A stretch of 44,458 bases of DNA from Chara braunii (lineage: Eukaryota; Streptophyta; Charophyceae; Charales; Characeae): positions 541,940-586,397 of the forward strand of contig BFEA01000691.1 of assembly GCA_003427395.1 (NCBI GenBank). The letters are read 5' to 3'. A program made the translations under genes and the position numbers. How positions within the stretch are numbered: the first letter of the stretch is position 1; each line of letters opens with the position of its first letter. The notes under the pieces are model-generated. The model searched no databases, was not told the DNA's origin, and saw only the letters and a list, made by a program, of their open reading frames with translations. Of this stretch, positions 22,101 to 30,561 are shown piece after piece.

Positions 22101-23523
22101 AACGGTTCTCCGTTTGCAGTCAAGGGTGGGGATTCCTGTTTGGTAACTCATGGATTAAAAAGGGCATAATGCAGGTAAGGGATTTGTGGGATCCAGTGGC
22201 CTCAGATTGGATATCTGAAGACACATTGAGGAGGAAACTCCCAAGGATACATAATTTGGTTCGTAATTATCAAGATATGTTGGAAGCTATTCCTCAAGGG
22301 TGGACATACCTGCTCTTATACACATCTAGATGTGTATAAGAGACAGCAGATTGGATATCTGAAGACACATTGAGGAGGAAACTCCCAAGGATACATAATT
22401 TGGTTCGTAATTATCAAGATATGTTGGAAGCTATTCCTCAAGGGTGGACATACCTGCTTCATTCCGAATCAGAGAATGTAGAGAATACCTGGGTCAGATC
22501 ACATAACCCACGGGAGGTGTGGAGAGTCTTGGGTCCGGCCTCAGACCAGGGAATCAGGGTGCAGACGTGGTCCCTCCCTTCCTGTCTGCAGTCTATGGGA
22601 CAGCTGCGGGAAACCGGCGAACTGATAGTGCCACACACTGTTAATTTGGAAGAAGTTCGGGTTCTCTATCAAGAAGAGAGTAAGGGGAAAGCCTCAGCCT
22701 TTCTGGGGAAAGAGGCATCCGCCTATCGAGTGGAACCTCTCCTGTTCGGATGGAAGGGGCTCAAATCTAATAATTTNTTTACTCCGCNACTTCAGTACAA
22801 CTCTNAAGTAGGGGTTGAGTATCNGTGTACCCAGTCAAAAATAAAACCAGCCANTTTGGNCANTAAGAGAGCNGAAAATCAACNTTTGGAAGGGGTCTCT
22901 GAATATAACCTGAGAATTCTTTGGACGGCTCTGAAGAAGCTACCTTCGCAGAAGCAGGCAGCCATTATATGGCTGCANTCTCTGCTGGTAACAGCAACTG
23001 CAACATTCCTAGCTACTAAGGGCATGGATGTCTCCACCACCTGCCAACGCTGTAACTGGGGTTGGGAAGACCAGGCTCATCTCTGGCTTTTCTGTCCTTT
23101 GTTGGACGATCTGTTGGAATGGTGGAAGAAACGGTGACACCTCTTGTATGAGCAGGAGATGCTCTGGAGTGATAACTGGTGGCTTACAGGTCTCCCTCCC
23201 CGGGACTTTGCCTAACTGCAGGCACAGGATATGTAGCGCTCTGTAGTCGAGGAGCTTTATTAGAAGTTATGTGGGCAACACGGAATGTTAAAGCTTTCAA
23301 GGGGGAAACATTATCGATCCATCAACCGAAAGGGATGATGAAGTCTAAGTTAAGACTTGCCATCACAGCAGACTGGGCTCTGCATAGAACGCCTGGAGCA
23401 AGGAACATCCTTTGGTTCCGACGCACATGGGGTCAAGATAACAAATGGGCGACTGTTAGCCCAGAGGGATCATTCTGCCTTTCTTCCTGGCTTTCGAGTC
23501 AAGAAGCCTGTGTAGGAATATAA
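19152..23523 (+). pseudogene. LINE A ORF2: endonuclease, reverse transcriptase, zinc finger
   Basis: Endonuclease: WSFNVRGLGD at 19152, LQETKL, then after a shift GDWNSVLSPG, and in a third phase LDVIFA and SDHNPMV, the usual APE-type landmarks. Reverse transcriptase, 20565-22100 in one open phase: GPDGLP at residue 8, LDMEKAYDKVRW with the first Asp at residue 134, LRQGCPLAP, and the active-site pair in ITDDLTV (Asp 237-238). The residue before the pair is Thr where LINE B has Ala. The zf-RVT region has SQKQAAIIW and CQRC..HLWLFC near 22950-23100. The C-terminal segment runs to 23523 (WATRNVKAF..WFRRTW). Real frameshifts lie near 19550, 19600, 20370, 20570, 22090 and 23130; the break near 22315 is artefactual. 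About a dozen N bases lie in 22777-22978. Confidence 0.85.
22203..22458. other. Assembly artefact: mate-pair adapter plus duplicated flank
   Basis: CTCTTATACACATCT joined to AGATGTGTATAAGAGACAG (about 22313-22346) is the Nextera mate-pair junction adapter, with the left arm slightly trimmed. The about 111 bases before it (22203-22313) are repeated after it (22347-22458). It breaks the ORF2 frame and is not part of the element. Confidence 0.97.
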
Positions 23524-23956
23524 GATAGATTTGTGAGATTCCTTCTGTTTGACTCGCATTAGTCTTTATCATTTTTCAGTATGCTATAGTCTGTTACAAG
23601 GGCAGATTCCAGGGAAGGAATCAAGTCTTTCCTTACAGATTTATTTTGTACCTGTGATGAATGCCTGAATTGGTCTACTCAAGAATAGGTATGGACAGAT
23701 TTTAGAATTTCTTGGAGCTTAAAGCTTTATCTGATGAAGGTTGATTGCATTTCATCTTTGACCTTTTTTTGGAAAGTACAGAGGGCCTCATAGGGACCCT
23801 TATCCCAGCTGTTAGTTAACTCAGGATTTATCTCTAGCAGCTAGTACTGGATGAGTGGGATAAGCTAAACTGGCTGAAGCTGTCAGGATAACTTCGGGTA
23901 GAATTGTGAGGTCCCCAGCCTCGAATATTTCTTGTTCGTATAAAGTTTATGCTTTC

Positions 23957-23990
<34 letters not shown>
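23524..23990 (+). other. LINE A 3' UTR, conserved tail motif and poly-A
   Basis: The last part holds GAATTGTGAGGTCCCCAGCC then TCGA (23901-23924). This 24-base block is shared, with one difference, with the 3' end of LINE B (27939-27962, minus). The poly-A tail is at 23959-23990. In LINEs a shared 3' end can be the site recognised by the element's reverse transcriptase; here that is inference. Confidence 0.8.
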
Positions 23991-23992
<2 letters not shown>

Positions 23993-24345
23993 ACGCGTTC
24001 ACACGAGCACACCAATTACAAGTGCAAAGGTCGTTACGGTAGTCGAAGGCGCCAAAAACAGCGTTCAACAATTCAACAACAGTTAATGCTTCCAATGCTT
24101 CAACTCTCTTGTTCGTAGTGGTCGCGAATTCCTACCTGTCTGACCCAGTTCGCATCATCCCTTCGTCAACCCAAGACTTCACGTCCAACCGCCAACCCTA
24201 GCGCTGCTACCCCCGCTGATTCGAGGGACAGCATGTTACCATGCTGTTGTCAAAGAGGTGGAGTAAAGTGACAAAATACTTCTATACTACTTGAACCTTC
24301 CAACTATTCCTTCTACACTACTAGAGACTCCTACCGTGCTACCAT
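23991..24345. other. Non-genic spacer after LINE A
   Basis: No gene is seen. ACAGCATG/CATGCTGT (about 24230-24250) forms a small 8-bp hairpin. Confidence 0.4.
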
Positions 24346-24470
24346 GGCCAACACAGACAAAGTAAAAAGAGAAAACTAAAACTAAAGCGCGACAAGACAA
24401 AACTAACCAAAGGCCAACACAGACAAAAGTCAAAATAAAACTAAAACGCGACAAGACAAAACTAACCAAA
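24346..24470. repeat. Two-copy tandem repeat, about 60-66 bp
   Basis: Both copies (24346-24411 and 24412-24470) start GGCCAACACAGACAAA and end CGACAAGACAAAACTAACCA. They differ by small indels in the middle. Confidence 0.85.
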
Positions 24471-24509
24471 CCAGATCGGGGCGTACGGCCGCGTCCCTTC
24501 CAGGAACAT

Positions 24510-24902
24510 TCATGACAGCCTTAACAATGCTGCCGTCAATTTCCAGATGTTGTCCTGTTTTTTTTTTCCTTTTTTTTTTTTCGCGAATTCGTCCAGAACA
24601 TTCCCAAAAAACTGGTCCGGGAACCCTTTTGCCCTGAATTTCAGTCTCTGGAGAAGCACCTCAATCGGAATCTCGGTCCCATTCGTCGTGTTCCTGTGAT
24701 TCAGAAGTGTATGTAGACTCCCAGCAACAGCGGCCACCTTTTGACGCCTGCTCGTCCAAGATCTGAAGTCCTGTCCTGTCCGGATCACCACTTGTTTGCT
24801 TGACCAAATCGTAGCCTCGTTTTTTATCATCTTCAAACTTCCCAAAAATGGGTAGGATTGGCGGACAGTCAGGCGACACCCCAAAAAACACCAAAGTACC
24901 AC
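24510..24902 (-). pseudogene. Hypothetical protein relic, two phases
   Basis: One phase holds PILPIFGKFEDDKKRGYD and DRTGLQILDEQASKGG (right part). The other holds EIPIEVLLQRLKFRAKGF and DQFFGNVLDEFAKKK (left part, next to a T/A homopolymer at 24557-24582). The split of plausible text between two phases suggests a single-base indel near 24720. The family is not recognised. Confidence 0.3.
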
Positions 24903-25016
24903 TCCCAGTCAGGGTTCCTAGGGTAGCAGATGCAGTCTCTCACTTTCCTCTGGAGTCCATTCATATTTATTGCTTCCGGAACAGAAAATGCAAAAGAGTC
25001 TCATAGCAGGAGAAGC

Positions 25017-25125
25017 AACGACAGTAGTCATCCCGGCCTCGGACACCAATTTGCTAAATTTTGAGCCTTGGGCACAGGGCCCGATTTTGGAAAAAAAAAA
25101 CAAAAAAAAAAACGACAGTAGTCAT
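25017..25125 (+). mobile_element. 79-bp retro-insertion with target duplication
   Basis: A 15-base direct repeat AACGACAGTAGTCAT (25017-25031 and 25111-25125) flanks 79 bases. The insert starts CCCGGCCTCGGACACC and ends in an A-rich tail (25091-25110, one C inside). The first dozen bases match the conserved LINE 3' motif (CCCGGCCTCGA in LINE B). It is therefore best read as a severely 5'-truncated LINE copy made by target-primed reverse transcription. Confidence 0.8.
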
Positions 25126-25186
25126 ACCAGTACCCAAGGTCCCAAGCGTGAAGAATCGGTGGCAGTAAGAACAGCATTTCCAGCAG

Positions 25187-25371
25187 AGGAGGAGGAGGAG
25201 GAGGAGGAGGAGGAGGGGAAGTCGAGGACAAGTGGAAAAGAGTAGCAGGAGGAGTTTAAACGCATCTATCTTAGAACATGCTACGGGAGGAGAGGAGCAC
25301 GAGGCACGGGAGAAAGGAGGAGGAGGAGGAGAAGAGAAAGGAGGAGGGGGAGGGGGAGGAGAAACGGAGAG
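25187..25371. repeat. GGA microsatellites
   Basis: There is a pure GGA run at 25187-25216 and an interrupted GGA/GGGGGA run at 25316-25371. Glu/Gly-rich plus-strand and Pro/Leu/Ser-rich minus-strand frames here are shadows. Confidence 0.85.
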
Positions 25372-25687
25372 CAGAGGACTTCTTAAGAGTAACATTGTCA
25401 GAAGGGAGTGCCGACTACGCAGCCATCATGCACACAGCTTAGAAGGTCAACTACGAAATATTTTATATATGGTGATCCAGATGATGCACACAGTCTCTCT
25501 CAGTCTCTTGACAGTAATTACTTTCCTTGTGATCTCATATGAGTACGTCTCCCGCTCAAACCCTCTGAGGCCGAGCCTCACCTTGTTGCTAACTTAAAGT
25601 CTGTTTTGAATCTTGAACATGAGGACTGGCAAAGCCATCGGCATCGGCAGTGACAATAATAGCTCGTAGCATGAGGACTGGCATTGC

Positions 25688-25987
25688 CTAGAACATGAGC
25701 CTGCGCTCACTCCCCGACTGGGTGCGGATGAGAGCCACTTCAGCTTCGGTGACACACGGGCTGTCGAAGGCCACGTGTTGGCATTTGAACGCCCCCTGGC
25801 CGAAGGTGTATGGCTCGCAATAGAGTTTGTATCCGCCGGCGTCGCAGTTGCAGCATGCGTTGGGCCCGAAGAACGGCAAGCAGTCGCCGCCCACATACCC
25901 CACACAGCCCTCAGCCGGCTTGGCATTGAAAGCCATCGCCAGCGTAGCAATAACCATCAAGGTCACGACCTGCCGACCGTACGCCAT
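25688..25987 (-). CDS. Small secreted 8-cysteine protein
   Basis: A 99-residue protein. The ATG at 25985-25987 lies in the context CCACAATGGCG, close to the plant start consensus. Residues 1-27 look like a signal peptide: a short basic start, a hydrophobic core VVTLMVIATLAMAF, and a small-residue region ending AEG. The mature part has eight Cys with spacing C-x7-C-x8-CC-x1-C-x8-C-x11-C-x8-C and many Gly, consistent with a disulfide-stabilised extracellular protein. It is not the nsLTP pattern (CC then CxC) nor another plant peptide family I recognise. No intron is needed. It is flanked by repeats, and no neighbouring gene suggests a pathway. It is the most gene-like frame in the window outside the transposons. 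Expression is unproven. Confidence 0.65.
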   Translation of the reverse strand: MAYGRQVVTLMVIATLAMAFNAKPAEGCVGYVGGDCLPFFGPNACCNCDAGGYKLYCEPYTFGQGAFKCQHVAFDSPCVTEAEVALIRTQSGSERRLMF

Positions 25988-26149
25988 TGTGGCTCATCCC
26001 TCTCCTTCACTGTCAGTCGGTCGAAACGGAAACGATGTCGCCGGCAATTCAAGAAACACTGAGTGTCCCCGATAGATTCACCGAAAGCGTCTTGAGACCG
26101 ATGAAAAAGTCAGACGCCCGCTGATCTGTAGTCCCTCTGCGCAAATCGA

Positions 26150-26154
26150 CCAAT
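26150..26154 (-). promoter_or_regulatory. Candidate CCAAT box upstream of secreted-protein gene
   Basis: CCAAT on the plus strand (ATTGG in the gene's direction) lies 163 bases upstream of the ATG at 25987. No clear TATA box lies between. The role is inferred from position only. Confidence 0.25.
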
Positions 26155-26176
26155 CAAAAGTATAACAAACAAAGTT

Positions 26177-26231
26177 AGAAGAAGAAGAAGAAGAGGAGGA
26201 GGAAGAACAACAACAACGACGACGACGACGA
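26177..26231. repeat. Compound trinucleotide repeat
   Basis: GAA units run into GAG/GGA, then CAA, then CGA units. The Ser- or Leu/Val-rich minus-strand frames over it are shadows. Confidence 0.85.
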
Positions 26232-27057
26232 AAGGCAGAAGAAGACTCCAGAAGAGAATAAGATCGAAATGTACAAGGAGAAAGTCGAAGTGGAGCAAGA
26301 AGAGAAGGAGAACAAGGAAGAATACAGGAAAGGAAGGAGAAGAAGTATGATTCACAATCTCGGGGCAATACGTTTAGGAAGGTGCTATGGTAGTTGATGA
26401 GAGCCGATTCACACCCAGTGGCAGTGCAGCATTTCAGTTGACGAGAGGAGTCGACACTCTAGCCCACCCGCTATAGCCGAACGCCAACATTTTGAATGGA
26501 CGTGGACCAGCTACGGGGCCAGATACGTTCAAGACACGATAATATCTGGGCAACGCACAAAATTTGCTGAAACCATCGAGGGCATTCTCACACTTGTGCC
26601 TTCCCAAAGGACGGAAGGAGTGTGGAAAAGACAAACGCATGCTCAGTGACACACGTGAGACTATATGACGTCGTCAACGTGCGCTCACAAATTCTTTGCA
26701 CGTCGTTGAATGGCAATGCAGAATGCGCGGACGATGGAGGAAAGAGCGGGGGGAAAAAAAACGGAAAAAAAATCGAGGAATGAACGAGCAAGGAACGAGC
26801 GCAGTGACCTCCCAAGGTGCTATTTTTTTTCTTTTCTACGGCTCTCAGCATTGTGGAAGATAGGGATAACAGACAGTAGTAGGAAAAGACAATTTCATTC
26901 CCGAGCACTCCTACTCCCACATTTGAGAGAATTCCATCCCGGTAGAGGGGGATGGGGGGGGGCCGGGGGGACAAAGGAAGAAAACAAGGTATCACGTACG
27001 CCCTCAGGACATGTATGCAATACGAATCATGCACAGCAGATCCATTGGGGCAGAGCG

Positions 27058-27058
<1 letters not shown>

Positions 27059-27153
<95 letters not shown>
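27059..27153. repeat. (CA)n(GA)n compound microsatellite
   Basis: About 18 CA units (27059-27094) pass directly into about 30 GA units (to 27153). Confidence 0.97.
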
Positions 27154-27156
<3 letters not shown>

Positions 27157-27368
27157 TGCGTGAACCCACAATAGGGAACAGGAGTATAGTGATTCCTTAC
27201 CTTGGTGGGGGGTCTGAGTGGCGGCCGCCTCTTCTCCTTGCTTCTCGCCGCGTAAGAAAAACTCCACACCGTTTCGTGGCCTGCACTCAGCAGCGATGCC
27301 ATATATAGGGTTCTCGCATGGATCACTCTACCATCGAAGGGTAGTTCCCCACGGCGGCGCCTTCTTTT

Positions 27369-27374
<6 letters not shown>

Positions 27375-27420
<46 letters not shown>
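27375..27420. repeat. (CT)23 microsatellite
   Basis: An uninterrupted CT run followed by poly-T. It lies about 220 bases from the (CA)n(GA)n tract and has the opposite purine/pyrimidine strand, so the two could pair as an inverted repeat. Confidence 0.95.
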
Positions 27421-27428
<8 letters not shown>

Positions 27429-27716
27429 TCAATTCCCCCTTTTCCTCCCTTCTTTTTTCCCACCGTTAGTTTCTTTTTTCCAAAGAGAGAGGGAGAAAGA
27501 AAAGAAAGGGCCAAAGGCCTTTTCCTCCCTTTCTTTGCTTTCTCTTCTTTTACTCCCTCTCTCTCTCTTAGGGAAAAAAACGATGGTTTCTCTTTTTAAA
27601 AAAATAATAGAAATAAATAAAGAAATTTTATCCAAAAACAACAAAAAACAAAAAAGGTGACCGGTTTGAGATATAATAATTGAACTGACCGGCTCCCACG
27701 CATTTATAAACAGGCT

Positions 27717-27872
27717 CTACAGTGGTGTGACCAGCCCCAGTGCCCCACAGAATAAATCATCCTTTTTTTTCTCCTTTTCTTTTTCCTTTCGTGTTTTCTA
27801 CAGTGGTGTGGCGAGCCCCACAGAATAAATCATCCTTCCCCCCCCCCAAAAAAAAAAGAATAAATCATCCTT
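27717..27872. repeat. Repeated GAATAAATCATCCTT blocks beside LINE B tail
   Basis: GAATAAATCATCCTT occurs at 27750-27764, 27823-27837 and 27858-27872. The first two copies are each preceded by CTACAGTGGTGTG (27717 and 27798) and GCCCCA. Homopolymers (T8, C-run, A10) separate the copies. The third copy touches the A-rich tail of LINE B, so it may be part of its target duplication or of repeated tail-type insertions. Confidence 0.75.
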
Positions 27873-27873
27873 A

Positions 27874-30561
27874 CTTTTCTTTTCTTTTTTTCTTTTCTTT
27901 TTGAGAAGTTATATCTTTTACATTCCAAAGACCAGTGGTCGAGGCCGGGGACCTCACAATTCAACCTGGAGTCACCAAGTAACTCTGCTGGAAACCAGGT
28001 TCAGCGTCCCAAGACCACCTATCTCTCCACTGCAGTTCGACTTCTCAAAAAAACACTGTTGAAGCTCAGTAAAAAATCCTGAGAGAAAGATAAGTTTTTC
28101 CCCAGGCACAATCTGGAAACGATGACCAGCGACCCCTGATGCTATACTTCTCCAAAGTGAAAATCTTGAAAGCCCAGGTAATAGCAAGTAAGAATCCAAC
28201 CCAGAGGCTCTTTGAGAAGAAACAACCTAAGTAAGGACAAAGAGAAATCCTCATGTGCTCCTCATTAACCAGGCTCGTTTGGGGAGGAGAGGCGTCACCT
28301 ATTGTATTGAAGGGGCCTCCCTACAGGCGATGACTAACTAACTCCCATTGCTCCCAAGGAGCCTTGGTGTAAACTTCAATTTGTCTTCACTTGAAAGTTG
28401 AAATCGTGACTAACTTGTTCTCTAATGCCCATGTTCTGCAAAACCAACTGCAGCCCTTTCCCTCGGAAAGGCGACATCTGTCCCAGTCAGCGCTGATGGC
28501 CAAATGAACAGATCTCAGTATTAGATGTTTCTGCAAGTGAAAATTTGAATCAATATTACTGAAAACCTTCGCGTTCCTTGCTGCCCATATGACCTCCATA
28601 ATGATTCCCCTACACACCAGAGCTACATAGCCCCATCCTGCCGTGTACACTGATGACCCAGAGGGTATACTGTACACAATCCATTCTTATGACCAAACAA
28701 CTGAGATTTCTCCCATTTTCCTCCAGAAGGATTTCCACCATTCCCATACTAGATTAGACCGTGGGCAGGAGAACCAAAGGTGATGTGGAGTTTCCTTGTC
28801 CTGACCACAACTTGTGCAAACCTCAGAGATAATCATCCCTTTTCCTGACAACCATGTGGCTGCCGGGATCACGTGTAGTGATTGCTGCCAAATCAGGCTA
28901 GCTTGTTTTTGAGATGGAATCTTTCTCAGAGCTTTCCACAGGTTCTCCCATATAGGCATTGGTCCACTCTCCCCAAGGGTTTTCTGATGTCTTCTTGATG
29001 CTTTCGCAGTTGGTGGATCCAAAAGTACATTCCGCTGCACTGCTACTCCTATCTTTGGTTTGTACTGGACCAAAGCTGTGTCCTCTGGTAAGTGGGTCTG
29101 GCTCTTATCCCAGCCATACAACAGAGGTCCAATTTTGAAATCGTCTGTTTCACCCAGCAAAGTAAACGTAGGCTGTTTCTTTGAACCTTTCTGTTCGAGA
29201 ACTCTCAGTTCCCTGAGGTTCTCCAGATCTTGTACCAATTTCTCCCCCTCTCGACGTAGGATACACCGGCCACTCCCTCTGATTCCCACTATCCATGTTT
29301 GAACCCTCACGCCCATAGTACCTTCCTGTTCCTCCACCCTCCATACTCTGGAACCATCCGGGGATATCCTTTGTAACCAGTTCTCTTCTTCAGCAGGACA
29401 GACCAGTGTTCAGGCACCACACTTATTCATTTCTCTGCATTGGCTTCCACAGACCGTAGTCTTGGTAGCCTTACCCTGATCTCCTTTTTGGTTAACCAGC
29501 GGCCTTGCTCAGAATTCCATAAGTCTTTAATCTGTAAAATACCTTTCTTGATCCAGGCTTGGCCGAAGGAGCCCGCTGAACCATCTGCTCGGAAGATCTC
29601 TCCGTTATTCTGTTTGATAAATACGTTATCAAAACGGAGTTGGTTGCAGACTTCGGTGAAGGTGAGTCGTTCCCTCAATAGGTGAGGCCGCAGGTTATTC
29701 CATGCGAAAAGGAAGTTCTTCCACGTTTTGGATTTGGGGTGTTTTGAACAGTAGGACTGCATCAACATGCAAAGCCAGACGTGTGAGCCCTGAGACAGGT
29801 CCCACTTCTTTTGCAATATGTACTCAGCAATTTGCACCCACATTTTGTTTGTGTTCTCCAACATACCTAGGATTGGCCATTTAGCCAACAAGGCTATATT
29901 CTGGCACTTAGGATCCAGGATACCCAGCCCACCCTGTTGCCTAGGCTGTGTTACCGCATCCCACTCCACTTTCGAGATGAAGCTCTCGTCCTCTCCAGCA
30001 GCCGGTTTCCATAGGTATATAGAACCTACTCTCTTGGTCTTTGTATAAGCCTCTTCATCCAACAGGTGGATGGTTAGGGGGAACCATAGAAATTATAGAA
30101 TAGAGAAGGCTGCTGTTGATAACACCAAAGCCCTCCCAAACAAGGACAACTTGAAGTTACGAACCCAACCACAGATTCTTGCAGTAACTTTATCTCCAAG
30201 CAGAGTGTCCTGAGCAGCACCGCTATTGGACAAAGAAACTTGAATACCCAAAAACCGCTCAGACCTGCCTGAAGGAACTTGCCTCAACCCCCAATCCACA
30301 CAGAGATCATAAGGAGGGGGAAGAAAATAAGTTGACTTTTCCCAATTTATTGAGGCTTTCGATAAAGTACAATATTCATCCAATACCACATGTAACTCAT
30401 GCAAGACTATAGAAGAGTTTTCTACTACAACTGTCAGATCATCCGCTAGAGCCCCTCCCTTCCATTCGAGGGAGGGGAAGAACGTCAGACCCTTAATTTT
30501 AGTATTGGTCCTTAGATTAGATAACAGAGCATCCAATTGGATCACAAATAAAAGGGGGGCC
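27874..30561 (-). mobile_element. LINE B, 3' part (split by gypsy element 2)
   Basis: In the minus sense this is the second half of a LINE: RT from just after the RGCP block, the zinc finger, C-terminus and 3' UTR. The tail motif (27939-27962) and an A/G-rich tail (27903-27874) complete it. Its 5' continuation lies at 43761-44235, beyond the 13.2-kb gypsy insertion. It is a relative of LINE A, with colinear domains and obvious but distant protein similarity. Confidence 0.88.
28387..30561 (-). pseudogene. LINE B ORF2, C-terminal two thirds
   Basis: The frame opens with APLLFVIQLDALL and reads on to the active-site pair in LADDLTVVVENS, then LFGRALVLSTAAFS. A stop follows, then YLWKPAAGEDESFISKVEWD and GGLGILDPKCQN. 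A frameshift near 29420 leads to SQKQASLIW and the zinc finger CTSC..HHLWFSC (about 28740-28840). The C-terminal segment VIWAARNAKVF..WFCRTW ends at 28387. Stops lie near 30090 and 28684. Compared with LINE A, Ala rather than Thr precedes the catalytic DD. Confidence 0.88.

Larger units (their letters stand above)
16450..23990 (+). mobile_element. LINE A, near full-length non-LTR retrotransposon
   Basis: A 5' leader (about 16450-16535) is followed by ORF1 with a zinc knuckle, and ORF2 with APE-type endonuclease, RT and a C-terminal zinc finger. A roughly 430-bp 3' UTR and a poly-A tail (23959-23990) follow. The order and the DMEKAYDKV motif mark a plant-type L1-like LINE. The 5' edge is approximate: the G-run at 16449 is where sequence character changes. 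No target duplication could be matched. Stops, frameshifts, scattered N bases and an adapter artefact (22203-22458) interrupt it. Confidence 0.85.

Noticed and set aside
26588-27326. Frames with long Leu-Ser or Arg-Glu repeats
   Set aside because: Direct translations of the (CA)n(GA)n microsatellite.
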